A DNA stretch of 64,000 bases from Methylococcales symbiont of Iophon sp. n. MRB-2018. GTDB lineage: Bacteria; Pseudomonadota; Gammaproteobacteria; Methylococcales; Methylomonadaceae. Each line of letters opens with the position of its first letter. Within the stretch, counting starts at the first letter, position 1. A program made the position numbers and the translations under genes. Below the pieces are notes generated by a model, which searched no databases, was not told where the DNA came from, and saw only the letters and a program-made list of their open reading frames with translations. The stretch is from assembly GCA_003666325.1 (NCBI GenBank), contig QPIL01000119.1:21870-85869 (forward strand), written 5' to 3'. Positions 44,728-53,640 of this stretch are shown one piece after another.

Positions 44728-45808
44728 GAGGACTCTCTACCATCGCAGGCCATGCATTGAGTATGGCTTTAACCGCTGTTGCCAGTGGGATTGCAAAAAA
44801 CACGCCCCAAAACCCCCACAATCCACCAAAAAATAAAATAGCGATGATGATAGCGACAGGGTGTAGGTTGACCGCTTCAGAAAACAGTAAGGGTATTAAA
44901 ATGACACCATCAATGGCCTGAATAATTGAATATGCAATGGCTACATACATAAACTCATCAGCGGTAAATCCCCATTGCATAATGGCTACGCCAAGTACAG
45001 GGAATGTCACTAAAGTGGCACCTATATAGGGTATAACAACAGACAAGCCCATGAGTACGGACAATAACATAGCGTAATTTAGATCTAAAAATGTGTAGGT
45101 TATATAGCTGGCAGAAGTAAGAATGATGACTTCTGTCAGTTTCCCACGCACATAATTTGCAATTTGAATATCCACTTCTTTCCAGACCTGTATTGTTAAG
45201 CTGCGATCTCGTGGTAAAAACTTAACAAACCAGGTAATCAGTGTGTTTTTGTCTTTTAGGAAGAAAAAGACCATCATAGGCACAAGAAACAAATAAACAA
45301 TGGCAGCGACTAAGCCAGCAAAGGATGATGCAGAGTTTGAAATTAAATCTTGACCATAATGAATCAGTTCATTTTGAATGGAAGCCATGATTTCAATGAT
45401 ACTATTTTCAGTAATAAATTGAGGATGTAATTCGGGTAAGCGCATGATTTCTGCTTGCGCTCTTTTGATAATTTCAGGGATTTTTTGTACTAATTGCACG
45501 GTCTGAGTAGAAATCATCGGCATTAATACAAAAAGAAAAAGACCTAGACAGGTTAGAAAGCCAGAGAAAACCATATAAACAGCAGCAATACGAGGTAACT
45601 TTTTCTCTAGTTTTTCAACAATTCCAAGTAAAAGATAGGCCAACACAATAGAAGCAAAAACGGGCATTAATATGTCTGATAAACTATAAATCAGAACAAA
45701 ACCAATGATAAGAATCAGTGCTAAAGCAACTGCTTGAGAATCAGGCAGGATACGTCTGATTTTGTCTTTGAAATAGCGAAAATTTGAAAAATCAGCTTCT
45801 GTGTTCAT
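44699..45808 (-). CDS. AI-2E family (PerM-type) transporter
   Basis: The 369-residue protein has about eight membrane helices in the usual pattern: a first pair near 30-66, a long amphipathic periplasmic segment (STQTVQLVQKIPEIIKRAQAE), then a block of five. FFFLKDKNTLITWFVKFLP, VIPYIGATLVTFPVLG and PVAIIIAILFFGGLWGFWGVFFAIPLATAVKAIL are the family signatures. Substrate is unknown (the AI-2 label comes from TqsA). Its C-terminal SPQDSGLKTKD is encoded by heptamer repeats, so the natural end has been replaced or extended. Confidence 0.93.
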   Translation of the reverse strand: MNTEADFSNFRYFKDKIRRILPDSQAVALALILIIGFVLIYSLSDILMPVFASIVLAYLLLGIVEKLEKKLPRIAAVYMVFSGFLTCLGLFLFVLMPMISTQTVQLVQKIPEIIKRAQAEIMRLPELHPQFITENSIIEIMASIQNELIHYGQDLISNSASSFAGLVAAIVYLFLVPMMVFFFLKDKNTLITWFVKFLPRDRSLTIQVWKEVDIQIANYVRGKLTEVIILTSASYITYTFLDLNYAMLLSVLMGLSVVIPYIGATLVTFPVLGVAIMQWGFTADEFMYVAIAYSIIQAIDGVILIPLLFSEAVNLHPVAIIIAILFFGGLWGFWGVFFAIPLATAVKAILNAWPAMVESPQDSGLKTKD

Positions 45809-46331
45809 AGATAAAGTTTTTATTATTTTTTTCGCATTCTACCTTAAATACTGATGCGTAGGTTTTTTAAAAAATAAAGAATCAAAGAGTCGAAATAATT
45901 GATTTATATAAAACCTCCCCACCCAACCCAACCCCAGTTCTGGTACGTTCGCAGAGATTATTCCAGCACCAGATCCGTAGGGTGCGTTCCACGCACCAAA
46001 ACCAATCAAAAACCAAGGAGTCTTGAATCTTATGCCTTGACACCTTAAAAAATAGAGATTGCAAAAAATAACAATTTTAAGCGATAATGCTTGGCTAATT
46101 TTACAAAAGGTAATGCTAATAGAGATTGATTTTATCTTATGCGTACCTCTTGTTAATCCATGACTGACATCCTACAGACTTAAAATATTTGATAATTTCG
46201 TTGAAAATCTTGTCAATAGCCTACTGATAACTGCATTTTTCGCCTTATTTTCAAACATTTTAAAAGTATACCTACTCAGCCATAATTAATAGAGACACCT
46301 ATAGTCAAGTTGATACAGATTTGGAATAACT
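45809..46331. other. 523-bp gap upstream of leuC
   Basis: The first half holds debris of the CCTCCCCACCCAA and GATCCGTAGGGTGCG repeats (45970-46020). The second half is unique AT-rich DNA that should contain the leu promoter; I see no clear attenuator or riboswitch. Confidence 0.6.
45970..46020. repeat. GATCCGTAGGGTGCG repeat, short form
   Basis: ATCCGTAGGGTGCGTTCCAC then GCACCAAAACCAATC and AAAAACCAAGGAGTC match the short copy at 51906-51957. Confidence 0.8.
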
Positions 46332-47729
46332 ATGAAAAAAACCATGTACGAAAAGATCTGGGATAGCCACCTTGTGGTAGAAGCACCAGGTCAAGCCCCT
46401 TTAATTTATGTAGATCGCCACTTAATGCATGAAGTGACCAGCCCTCAAGCGTTTGAAGGCTTAAGAGTGGCAAATCGTAAAGTACGAAATCCGCATAGTA
46501 TTTTAGCGACAATGGATCATTGTGTGCCTACTAAAGACAGAGACCTTCCTATTGCAGACCCCATTGCTAAAAAACAAATTGAAACCATGGCAGATAACTG
46601 CAAAAGCAATGGTTTAAATCTTTACGATATGAAAAACCCCAATAATGGTGTTATTCATGTAGTAGTGCCTGAGCATGGCTTTGTACACCCAGGTATGGTG
46701 GTGGTTTGCGGAGACAGCCATACAGCAACACATGGTGCTTTTGGTGCGCTGGCATTTGGTATTGGTACCTCGGAAGTAGAACATGTGATGGCGACTCAAA
46801 CCTTGCCGCAGCAAAAATCTAAAACCATGTTGATTCAAATAGATGGTGAACTGTCAAAATATACTTCTGCAAAAGATATAGCATTGACGATTACAGGCAA
46901 GATTGGTACAGCGGGAGGGACAGGGCATGTCATAGAATATGCAGGTGAAGCGATTAGCAAACTTTCAATGGAAGGACGTATGACCTTATGCAATATGGCG
47001 ATTGAAGCGGGAGCGAGAGCAGGATTAGTTGCACCCGACCAAAAAACCTATGACTATCTAAAAGGGCGTGAATTTACCCCAGTTGGTGATAATTGGGATA
47101 AAGCATTGGCTTATTGGCAAAGTTTAGTAACAGACGAAGGTGCGCAGTACGATACTGTTGTTGTATTAAATGCAGATGAAATTGAACCACAAGTAACTTG
47201 GGGAACCTCGCCAGAACAAGTGACAGGAGTAACAGGATTAGTACCGGCACCTAAAGACTTTGATGACGACATTAAAAGTGAGGCTTGTGCCAATGCCTTG
47301 GAATACATGGGATTAACAGCCCATACAAACATCACAGACATTCCTGTTGACTTAATTTTTATAGGCTCTTGCACCAATGGGCGTATTGAAGATTTTCGGA
47401 TTGCAGCAGAAGTAACCAAAGGAAGCAAAGTTGCAGATAATGTCATAGCCATAGCCGTTCCTGGCTCCTACCATGTAAAAGAACAAGCAGAACAAGAAGG
47501 ACTAGATAAAATTTTCATCAATGCTGGTTGGGAATGGCGTGAACCAGGATGCTCTATGTGTTTAGCAATGAACGGAGATGAATTAACAGTAGGTCAACGT
47601 AGCGCATCCACCTCAAATAGAAACTTTGAAGGTCGGCAAGGTAAAGGTGGGCGAACGCATTTGGTCTCCCCTGCAATGGCGGCGGCGGCGGCGGTTGCAG
47701 GTCATTTTGTTGATATTCGTAACCTTTAG
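46332..47729 (+). CDS. leuC: 3-isopropylmalate dehydratase large subunit
   Basis: LeuC with LeuD isomerises 2- to 3-isopropylmalate in leucine synthesis. The 465-residue aconitase-type protein has [40 protein letters not shown], and the three Fe-S cysteines: one in [12 protein letters not shown] and two in [36 protein letters not shown] is also complete. It is 15 bases upstream of leuD. Confidence 0.98.
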   Translation: MKKTMYEKIWDSHLVVEAPGQAPLIYVDRHLMHEVTSPQAFEGLRVANRKVRNPHSILATMDHCVPTKDRDLPIADPIAKKQIETMADNCKSNGLNLYDMKNPNNGVIHVVVPEHGFVHPGMVVVCGDSHTATHGAFGALAFGIGTSEVEHVMATQTLPQQKSKTMLIQIDGELSKYTSAKDIALTITGKIGTAGGTGHVIEYAGEAISKLSMEGRMTLCNMAIEAGARAGLVAPDQKTYDYLKGREFTPVGDNWDKALAYWQSLVTDEGAQYDTVVVLNADEIEPQVTWGTSPEQVTGVTGLVPAPKDFDDDIKSEACANALEYMGLTAHTNITDIPVDLIFIGSCTNGRIEDFRIAAEVTKGSKVADNVIAIAVPGSYHVKEQAEQEGLDKIFINAGWEWREPGCSMCLAMNGDELTVGQRSASTSNRNFEGRQGKGGRTHLVSPAMAAAAAVAGHFVDIRNL

Positions 47730-47744
47730 GAGCATTGGAAAATT

Positions 47745-48356
47745 ATGGAGCCGTATAAAAAGCACCAAAGCATTGTTGCACTAATGAAACGTAGCAATGT
47801 AGATACTGATCAGATTATTCCCAAGCAATTTCTAAAAAAAGTGGAGCGTACAGGTTTTGGAAAACATCTATTCCACGACTGGCGTTTCAATGATGATGGC
47901 AGTGATACAGCTAATTTTGAACTAAACAACCCAGCATTTACCAATGCCAAAATTCTGTTGGTAGGAGATAACTTTGGTTGTGGATCATCCAGAGAACATG
48001 CCCCGTGGGCTATTATTGACTATGGTTTTAACACTATAATTTCTAGTAGCTACGCAGATATTTTTTACAACAACTGCTTTAAAAACAGCATACTACCGAT
48101 AAAAGTAGATAAAAAAAAACTAGCTGAATTAATGGATGAAGTAGCAGTAAATGAAGGCGTAAAATTTGTAGTTGATTTAGAAAACCAGCAAATAATCACA
48201 CCAGCGGGTAATGGTTTTACCTTTGATATTGACCCTTTTCGTAAAGAAAACTTATTAGCGGGTTTTGACGATATTGGATTAACACTAAAGCATATTGATA
48301 AAATTGATCAATACGAAGAAAAGCACAAACAAACCTATCCTTGGCTTTGGAACTAA
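47745..48356 (+). CDS. leuD: 3-isopropylmalate dehydratase small subunit
   Basis: The 203-residue swivel-domain partner of LeuC. NVDTDQIIPKQFLK and the substrate loop DNFGCGSSREHAPWAIIDYGF are conserved, as is FYNNCFKNSILPI. It is part of the leuC-leuD-synthase run. leuB is not in the window. Confidence 0.98.
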   Translation: MEPYKKHQSIVALMKRSNVDTDQIIPKQFLKKVERTGFGKHLFHDWRFNDDGSDTANFELNNPAFTNAKILLVGDNFGCGSSREHAPWAIIDYGFNTIISSSYADIFYNNCFKNSILPIKVDKKKLAELMDEVAVNEGVKFVVDLENQQIITPAGNGFTFDIDPFRKENLLAGFDDIGLTLKHIDKIDQYEEKHKQTYPWLWN

Positions 48357-48458
48357 TAGTAGATTATGGGTAGATTAGCAACAATGTAAACCACCTTGAC
48401 TTATAACCCTGTCGGATAAGGCTTATTCAACTCACAACTAGAGGTTCAAAATATAAAC

Positions 48459-50012
48459 ATGTCTTCACAACCTAGACATATTCAGTTAATGGACACCACC
48501 TTACGCGATGGAGAACAGACCCAAGGAGTATCTTTTGCTCCCGATGAAAAGGTCAATATTGCCAAGGCATTACTACAGTCATTAGGAGTAGATCGTATTG
48601 AAGTAGCATCTGCGCGCGTATCAGAAGGTGAAAAACAAGCAGTTTCTCGGATTAATGAATGGGCTAGAGAAGAAGGTTTTGACGGCTGTGTTGAAGTACT
48701 GGGTTTTGTCGACCATACTCGCAGTGTAGACTGGATTATAGAAGCAGGTGGCAAAGTCATAAACCTGTTAACCAAAGGCAGTGAAAAGCATTGCCGAGAT
48801 CAGCTAGGGAAAACACAAAAACAACATACAGACGATATATTAAAGACCGTTAATTATGCTTTAAATAAAGGTTTAACGGTTAATGTCTATCTGGAAGACT
48901 GGTCCAATGGTTATCGCGATAATTGTGAATATGTATTCGCAGTAATGGATAGTCTACAAAAATCAGGAATTACTCATTTTATGTTACCTGATACTCTAGG
49001 TGTGTTATCGCCAGAAGAAGTGTTTGATAGTCTCAGTGATATGTGTAGCCGTTATCCAGACATTCAATTCGATTTTCATCCGCATAATGATTATGGTTTA
49101 GCAACCGCCAACGTAATGGCAGCAGTTCGTGCGGGTATTAATTCAGTTCACTGTACAATCAACTGTCTAGGCGAGCGTGCAGGAAACGCATCTCTAGCAC
49201 AAGTCGCCGTAGTACTGAGTGATAAAATGAAAATGCAGTTATCTATTGATGAAAGTCAATTAGTACGTACCAGTAATTTAGTAGAAAGTTTTTCTGGTAA
49301 ACGAGTAGCAGCAAATGCACCCATTATAGGAGCCGACGTATTTACTCAAACAGCAGGCATTCATGCGGATGGTGATCAGAAAGGCGATTTATATAAAAGT
49401 GCATTATTTCCTGAGCGTTTTTCACGTATTCATAGCTATGCGCTAGGAAAAATGAGTGGCAAAGCCTCCTTAAAAAAAAATCTGGAATTATTAGAGCTGG
49501 AGTTATCTGAGGAAAATCAGAAGAAAGTTTTGGAACGCATTGTAAAACTAGGTGATTCAAAACACAGTATTACTACAGATGATCTGCCAATTATTATTGC
49601 TGATGTACTACAAAGTAAAAGTTATCAACATATCAAACTATTAAATTGTTCTATTACCAGTGGTCTGGATTTAGAAGCAACCGTGAGTATTCGGGTAGAT
49701 ATAAAAGGTGAGATTCATCTGGCTTCTGGTTCTGGCAACGGTGGCTTTGATGCTTTTATTGATGCCATCAATAAAGTCTTAAAATTGCACAATTATACCT
49801 TACCAGCCTTGCTAGATTATGAAGTAAGAATACCGAAAGGGGGACATACCAGTGCCTTGACAGAATGTGTGATTACCTGGGATTGTGGCAATAAAACACG
49901 GAAAACTCGGGGTGTTCATTCTAATCAAGTATTTTCATCGGTTCTGGCTGCACTGAGGATTATTAATATTCAGATGCAAGAACAAAGTCAGAAAAAACGG
50001 ATTGAGAACTAA
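48459..50012 (+). CDS. 2-isopropylmalate / citramalate synthase family enzyme
   Basis: The 517-residue protein has the HMGL/DRE-TIM barrel with LMDTTLRDGEQTQGVSF at the start, HPHNDYGLATANVMAAVRAGINSVHCTINCLGERAGNAS (metal-binding His pair) and the C-terminal LeuA allosteric domain (about 370-500). It condenses acetyl-CoA with a 2-oxo acid. Linkage to leuCD favours isopropylmalate synthase, but it diverges from classical LeuA (for example the VNLLTKGSEKH segment), and LeuCD also serves citramalate, so a CimA role is possible. It ends 11 bases before ccmA. Confidence 0.82.
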   Translation: MSSQPRHIQLMDTTLRDGEQTQGVSFAPDEKVNIAKALLQSLGVDRIEVASARVSEGEKQAVSRINEWAREEGFDGCVEVLGFVDHTRSVDWIIEAGGKVINLLTKGSEKHCRDQLGKTQKQHTDDILKTVNYALNKGLTVNVYLEDWSNGYRDNCEYVFAVMDSLQKSGITHFMLPDTLGVLSPEEVFDSLSDMCSRYPDIQFDFHPHNDYGLATANVMAAVRAGINSVHCTINCLGERAGNASLAQVAVVLSDKMKMQLSIDESQLVRTSNLVESFSGKRVAANAPIIGADVFTQTAGIHADGDQKGDLYKSALFPERFSRIHSYALGKMSGKASLKKNLELLELELSEENQKKVLERIVKLGDSKHSITTDDLPIIIADVLQSKSYQHIKLLNCSITSGLDLEATVSIRVDIKGEIHLASGSGNGGFDAFIDAINKVLKLHNYTLPALLDYEVRIPKGGHTSALTECVITWDCGNKTRKTRGVHSNQVFSSVLAALRIINIQMQEQSQKKRIEN

Positions 50013-50023
50013 CAACATCTCCA

Positions 50024-50656
50024 ATGGAACTTACACAAAAGAAAGTGCTAGAAGTCAAAAATTTAAGCTGCATTCGCGACGACCGTGTTCTATTTAAAGG
50101 ATTGAATTTTTGTCTAAGGAATGGACAAGTATTGCTATTAGAAGGAAAAAATGGCAGCGGTAAAACCTCGTTATTACGCATTATTTGTGGTTTTAGAATG
50201 CAAGATGAAGGAGAATTGAGGTGGTGCAATACAGCACTAAAAGACAGCGAATATTTTGCCCAAATAGCTTATGTTGGACATTTAGACGGAGTAAAAAAAG
50301 AATTAACAGTCATAGAAAACCTAAAAATGTCTTTAGCTTTAAGTCAAGCAGGTCGATACTCTATAACGCAAGCACTAAAAAAAGTTAAATTAGCGGGATA
50401 TGACAACTCCTTAGTTCAAACACTATCTGCAGGACAGAAACGTCGATTATCACTGGCACGATTATTAATGACTAAAAAAAGTTTATGGGTACTTGATGAG
50501 CCATTTACCTCCATTGATAAAGAAGGCATCAAACTGATTGAATCACTAATGCACGAACACATTGCGCAAGATGGGATGATTATTTTAACATCGCACCATG
50601 ATTTGAATTTAGTAGAAAAAGACCTACAAAAAATAAACCTATCAACATGGCATTAA
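50024..50656 (+). CDS. ccmA: Heme exporter ATP-binding protein CcmA
   Basis: CcmA is the ATPase of the CcmABCD complex that releases holo-CcmE. The 210-residue ABC protein has Walker A LEGKNGSGKTSLLRI, the Q-loop, the signature LSAGQKRRLSLARL and Walker B WVLDEPFTSID with the TSHHDL switch. It overlaps ccmB by 10 bases. ccmA and ccmB are separated from the rest of the ccm operon by an insertion of about 6.9 kb. Confidence 0.96.
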   Translation: MELTQKKVLEVKNLSCIRDDRVLFKGLNFCLRNGQVLLLEGKNGSGKTSLLRIICGFRMQDEGELRWCNTALKDSEYFAQIAYVGHLDGVKKELTVIENLKMSLALSQAGRYSITQALKKVKLAGYDNSLVQTLSAGQKRRLSLARLLMTKKSLWVLDEPFTSIDKEGIKLIESLMHEHIAQDGMIILTSHHDLNLVEKDLQKINLSTWH

Positions 50657-51321
50657 TGACTGCCTTTTTTGCCGTTATCCAGCGTGATTTGATACTAGCA
50701 TTTCGCAGACGAACTGAAATTGCCAATCCAGTATTTTTCTTTATTCTCGTTGTGACATTATTTCCATTGGGAATAGGTGCAGACCTCAAATTATTGCAAG
50801 CGATTGCGCCAGGTATTATTTGGGTCTCTGCATTACTAGCTGTAATGCTTTCCTTGGATAGTTTGTTTCGTTCCGATTTTGACGATGGTTCTTTAGAACA
50901 AATGCTTTTAAGCCCACATCCTTTGACCGTTTTAGTGTTTGCTAAAATAGTGGCACACTGGCTAGTAACAGGATTACCATTATTACTTATTGCCCCCTTA
51001 CTAGCTGTTTTTTTAGGCTTACCAGAACAGGCATTAGGAACTTTATTGATTACTTTAGTCTTAGCTACGCCGGTTTTAAGTTTGATTGGATCTATTGGTG
51101 TCTCTTTAACCATTGGCTTGCGAAGAGGAGGAATGATTTTATCCTTACTGGTTTTGCCCCTTTACATTCCTGTCCTGATTTTTGCCAGTAATGCTGTAGA
51201 AATGGCAGGTAATGGATTAGCTGTGGAGCCACAAATTAACATCTTGATTGCTATTTTTTTTATGTCGATGGTGTTAGCTCCTTTGCCAGCGGCAGCGGCT
51301 GTAAAAATGAGTATTACCTAA
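50647..51321 (+). CDS. ccmB: Heme exporter protein CcmB
   Basis: The 224-residue membrane protein has six helices and the CcmB pattern: AVIQRDLILAFRRRTEIANPVFFFILVVTLFPLGIG, FRSDFDDGSLEQMLLSPHPL and LVLPLYIPVLIFASNAVE. It appears complete, ending PAAAAVKMSIT. Normally ccmC follows at once; here it begins 6.86 kb further on. Confidence 0.96.
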   Translation: MALMTAFFAVIQRDLILAFRRRTEIANPVFFFILVVTLFPLGIGADLKLLQAIAPGIIWVSALLAVMLSLDSLFRSDFDDGSLEQMLLSPHPLTVLVFAKIVAHWLVTGLPLLLIAPLLAVFLGLPEQALGTLLITLVLATPVLSLIGSIGVSLTIGLRRGGMILSLLVLPLYIPVLIFASNAVEMAGNGLAVEPQINILIAIFFMSMVLAPLPAAAAVKMSIT

Positions 51322-51472
51322 GCAATTAACCGACTCATCTTATTGCTATTTTTATCATCTTAGGCGTTGCAACTTAGCGCACATGATCTGCTATGCTCCC
51401 ATTGTTGCGGCTTAAAGATGAATAAAAATCCTGGGTAAGCCCGAGGTGTTTATTTATTGCGTGTTGGCTTAT

Positions 51473-51674
51473 TTAGTCAACCCTTAAAAACACCATAACA
51501 ACTTGATTTATAATAATAAAACCAACAAAAGCCATAGACAAATCAACCAATATTTGGTAAAATAACACCTATTTCTTGGTCGTTTTTCTTTAAAATATGC
51601 TAACAAAACCAACCCCAAACACAGGGCAACTAAACCTCTTTCATTCAGAGATATTTGTTGAATAGGGTATAAGA
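51473..51674. repeat. ~200-bp interspersed repeat, copy C (diverged)
   Basis: About as long as copies A and B but with more differences. The minus-strand tail reads NERGLVALCLGLVLLA before the sequence diverges. Confidence 0.8.
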
Positions 51675-51693
51675 TCCGCTTCACTCCCTCCGT

Positions 51694-51853
51694 CATTCCT
51701 GCATGTTCACCCCCTCCGTCATTCCTGCATGTTCTAAGCAGGAATCTAGGTGTTTAAAACTAGATTCCCGATAAGAGACTTCGGGAATGACGTGGGGTAA
51801 GAGACTTCGGGAATGACGTGGGGTAAGAGACTTCGGGAATGACGTGTGGTAAC
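51694..51853. repeat. CATTCCTGC palindrome with tandem expansion
   Basis: Like 20005-20083, but the right part is expanded: a unit of about 26 bp beginning AAGAGACTTCGGGAATGACG occurs three times in tandem (about 51770-51850), the last with a small change. The left CATTCCTGCATGTTC is also repeated. Confidence 0.85.
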
Positions 51854-51868
51854 AGAGGTTCCAGTTAC

Positions 51869-52021
51869 TCTAGTCCTGAGTCCTGAGTCCTGAGTCCTGA
51901 GTCTTTAGATCCGTAGGGTGCGTTCCACGCACCAGAACTAATCAAAAATCAAGGAGTCTTTAGTCTTTAGTCTTTAGTCTTGAGTCTTGAGTCTTGAGTC
52001 TTGAGTCTTGAGTCTTGAGTG
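51869..52021. repeat. Two heptamer arrays around a GATCCGTAGGGTGCG repeat
   Basis: GAGTCCT units (51869-51906), the short repeat (51906-51957), then AGTCTTT and GAGTCTT units (51955-52021). The array ends exactly where a transposase remnant begins. Confidence 0.9.
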
Positions 52022-52131
52022 TCAAGTTTCACCACGACCACGCTTATCACGAACTCTTCGTGTGCCAAAGTAACTTTCATCCACTTCAACCTGCCCCGTT
52101 AACGGTAGGAACACCAGTTTGATGGCGTGCG
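52022..52131 (-). pseudogene. Remnant of an IS1595-type transposase
   Basis: The minus-strand frame reads TGQVEVDESYFGTRRVRDKR then GRGET and a stop. The EVDESYFG...R-x-KRGRG core is the catalytic segment of IS1595-family transposases. Both ends are missing: one side is replaced by a heptamer array, the other by the end of the FGE-like gene. Confidence 0.8.
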
Positions 52132-53640
52132 CTATCTTATCTTGTCAAACACTACCCGCAAGCCAATATCTTGAGCGCGGTAGTGGGGGCTGATTGAGCG
52201 ATAGAAATCAATGTTGTTGGCACGTTTTTGATGTATTAAAAAGCTGCCGCCACGGACAATCATGCTAAGATTTTCTTTTGAGCTGTCAATGCTACTGGTC
52301 CATTCGGAAACATTGCCAAGTAGGTGAGAGATTTTGGTATTGGGTTTTAGCTCGGTGGGGTAGGTTTGGCGGTGGTCAGCAAACACCGATTTTTGCACCG
52401 CTGCTAACACCTGCATTTTTATTGATTCCTTATAAGTAGGCAATCTGCCGCCCGCCCAATTTGCAAAATGATAAGCACTCCACCAATCTACCCCTACCAC
52501 TGGGCGGTTGGGGTGGTCTTTTTGCTGTTGCCAATTGAGCGGCTGAAGGCTGTGATTTTGGGGTTTTTGCGGGTGGGAATACAAACCAAAAGAGACAAAA
52601 ATATCCGCCATAAATTGAGCATATTGGGCGACACTCACCTCGTTTATGCCGACCGATAATTGATAATCCGATTTTCTCTGAATGGGCAATAATGATTTAA
52701 AAGTATCAACATTTAGGCGCGATAAATAATGCAAAAATGGGCGAATGGTGGAATGCGGATAGTGGTTGGTTTTAATGGTTTTGTTAGCAATCAGCACGCT
52801 GATAATTTTGCTTTTCCATGGGGTGAGGGCGCGAGGTTTGGTATCATAAACACAGCGAAAACCAACATACGGCGAGCGTGATTTTGCCGGCACCGAGCGA
52901 TAAACCATAGTTAGCGCATAGATTTCATGAGGGCTTGAATAGGCGTTGCCACCCTGAATAAACGGGTAGCCTTGCGGATAATTACCAAGCGTCCATTCGG
53001 ATAATAATGCGCCGAGGTCAGCCACACCTTCTTTGGTATCGCTGCTGGGAAAGATGGCGGGCTTGAGGGTGGCGTTCAAGCGGGCATCAAAATATGGCCA
53101 AGGTTTGGGATTGAATTTATTGCCCCAAGGGTAGAGTTGGGCAGGGCGGGACTCAGCTATAGCACGAAATTCATCGGCGCTCGGCAATCTTGCACCATTT
53201 GCACGGCAGTAAGCATAAGCATCGTAAAAACTAATGCCATTGGCAGAAACACCAAGTTTGCCAGACAGACCATGCGTTTTGCTACTGCTGTAAAATTTCC
53301 AGTCTTGCGGCTGGGTAGGGGCAAAAAATGCGGAGGAATTATGCGCTCTAGTCCAGCCAACAAATTTATAAAAATCAGCTTGGGCGACTTCGGTTTTATC
53401 CACCCATAATTTTTTAATTACCACTGTTTTAGGCGGCTGAGTTAAGGATTTTATTAAACTGCGGCGGGATTTAATTACGTTTAAATTTTCCAATAAAATC
53501 TTGTCTAATGCGGATTTTTGTTGGTCGCTGGCTTTGATTTTCAAAGTTTGGCTGGGGATATTTTTGTGCCATGGACTAAGTAGCAAGACTACCGTCAAAA
53601 CGCTTAATACAATCACCGAGGATAAAATTTTATTTAGCAT
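52132..53640 (-). CDS. Membrane-anchored protein with two FGE/SUMF1-like domains
   Basis: The 502-residue protein starts with a membrane helix (about 6-22), with no lipobox cysteine, so it is anchored in the inner membrane facing the periplasm. Domain 1 (about 74-270) shows WVDKTEVAQADFYKFV, ISFYDAYAYCRANGARLPSADEF, YPWGN, VADLGALLSEWT and a VGFRCVYD end. Domain 2 (about 330-502) shows INEVSVAQYAQFM, VVGVDWWSAYHFANWAGGRLPT, LGNVSEWTSS, IVRGGSF and IGLRVVFD. This is the formylglycine-generating enzyme/PvdO fold twice, but the catalytic cysteine pair is absent, so a structural or binding role is likely, as in GldJ and GldK. It is the last gene of a four-gene operon. Confidence 0.85.
   Translation of the reverse strand: MLNKILSSVIVLSVLTVVLLLSPWHKNIPSQTLKIKASDQQKSALDKILLENLNVIKSRRSLIKSLTQPPKTVVIKKLWVDKTEVAQADFYKFVGWTRAHNSSAFFAPTQPQDWKFYSSSKTHGLSGKLGVSANGISFYDAYAYCRANGARLPSADEFRAIAESRPAQLYPWGNKFNPKPWPYFDARLNATLKPAIFPSSDTKEGVADLGALLSEWTLGNYPQGYPFIQGGNAYSSPHEIYALTMVYRSVPAKSRSPYVGFRCVYDTKPRALTPWKSKIISVLIANKTIKTNHYPHSTIRPFLHYLSRLNVDTFKSLLPIQRKSDYQLSVGINEVSVAQYAQFMADIFVSFGLYSHPQKPQNHSLQPLNWQQQKDHPNRPVVGVDWWSAYHFANWAGGRLPTYKESIKMQVLAAVQKSVFADHRQTYPTELKPNTKISHLLGNVSEWTSSIDSSKENLSMIVRGGSFLIHQKRANNIDFYRSISPHYRAQDIGLRVVFDKIR

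Larger units (their letters stand above)
51322..52021. other. 700-bp repeat block at the left edge of the ccm insertion
   Basis: After about 150 bases of unassigned DNA the block contains copy C of the ~200-bp repeat (51473-51674), an expanded palindrome (51694-51853), a GATCCGTAGGGTGCG repeat and two heptamer arrays. No gene is supported. Confidence 0.8.

Noticed and set aside
45882..46064. 60-residue frame upstream of leuC as a leu leader peptide
   Set aside because: It is on the minus strand, is made of repeats, and has no run of leucine codons with an attenuator.
51508..51696. 62-residue minus-strand frame
   Set aside because: It is copy C of the ~200-bp repeat; reported as a repeat with a conserved tail, not as a gene.
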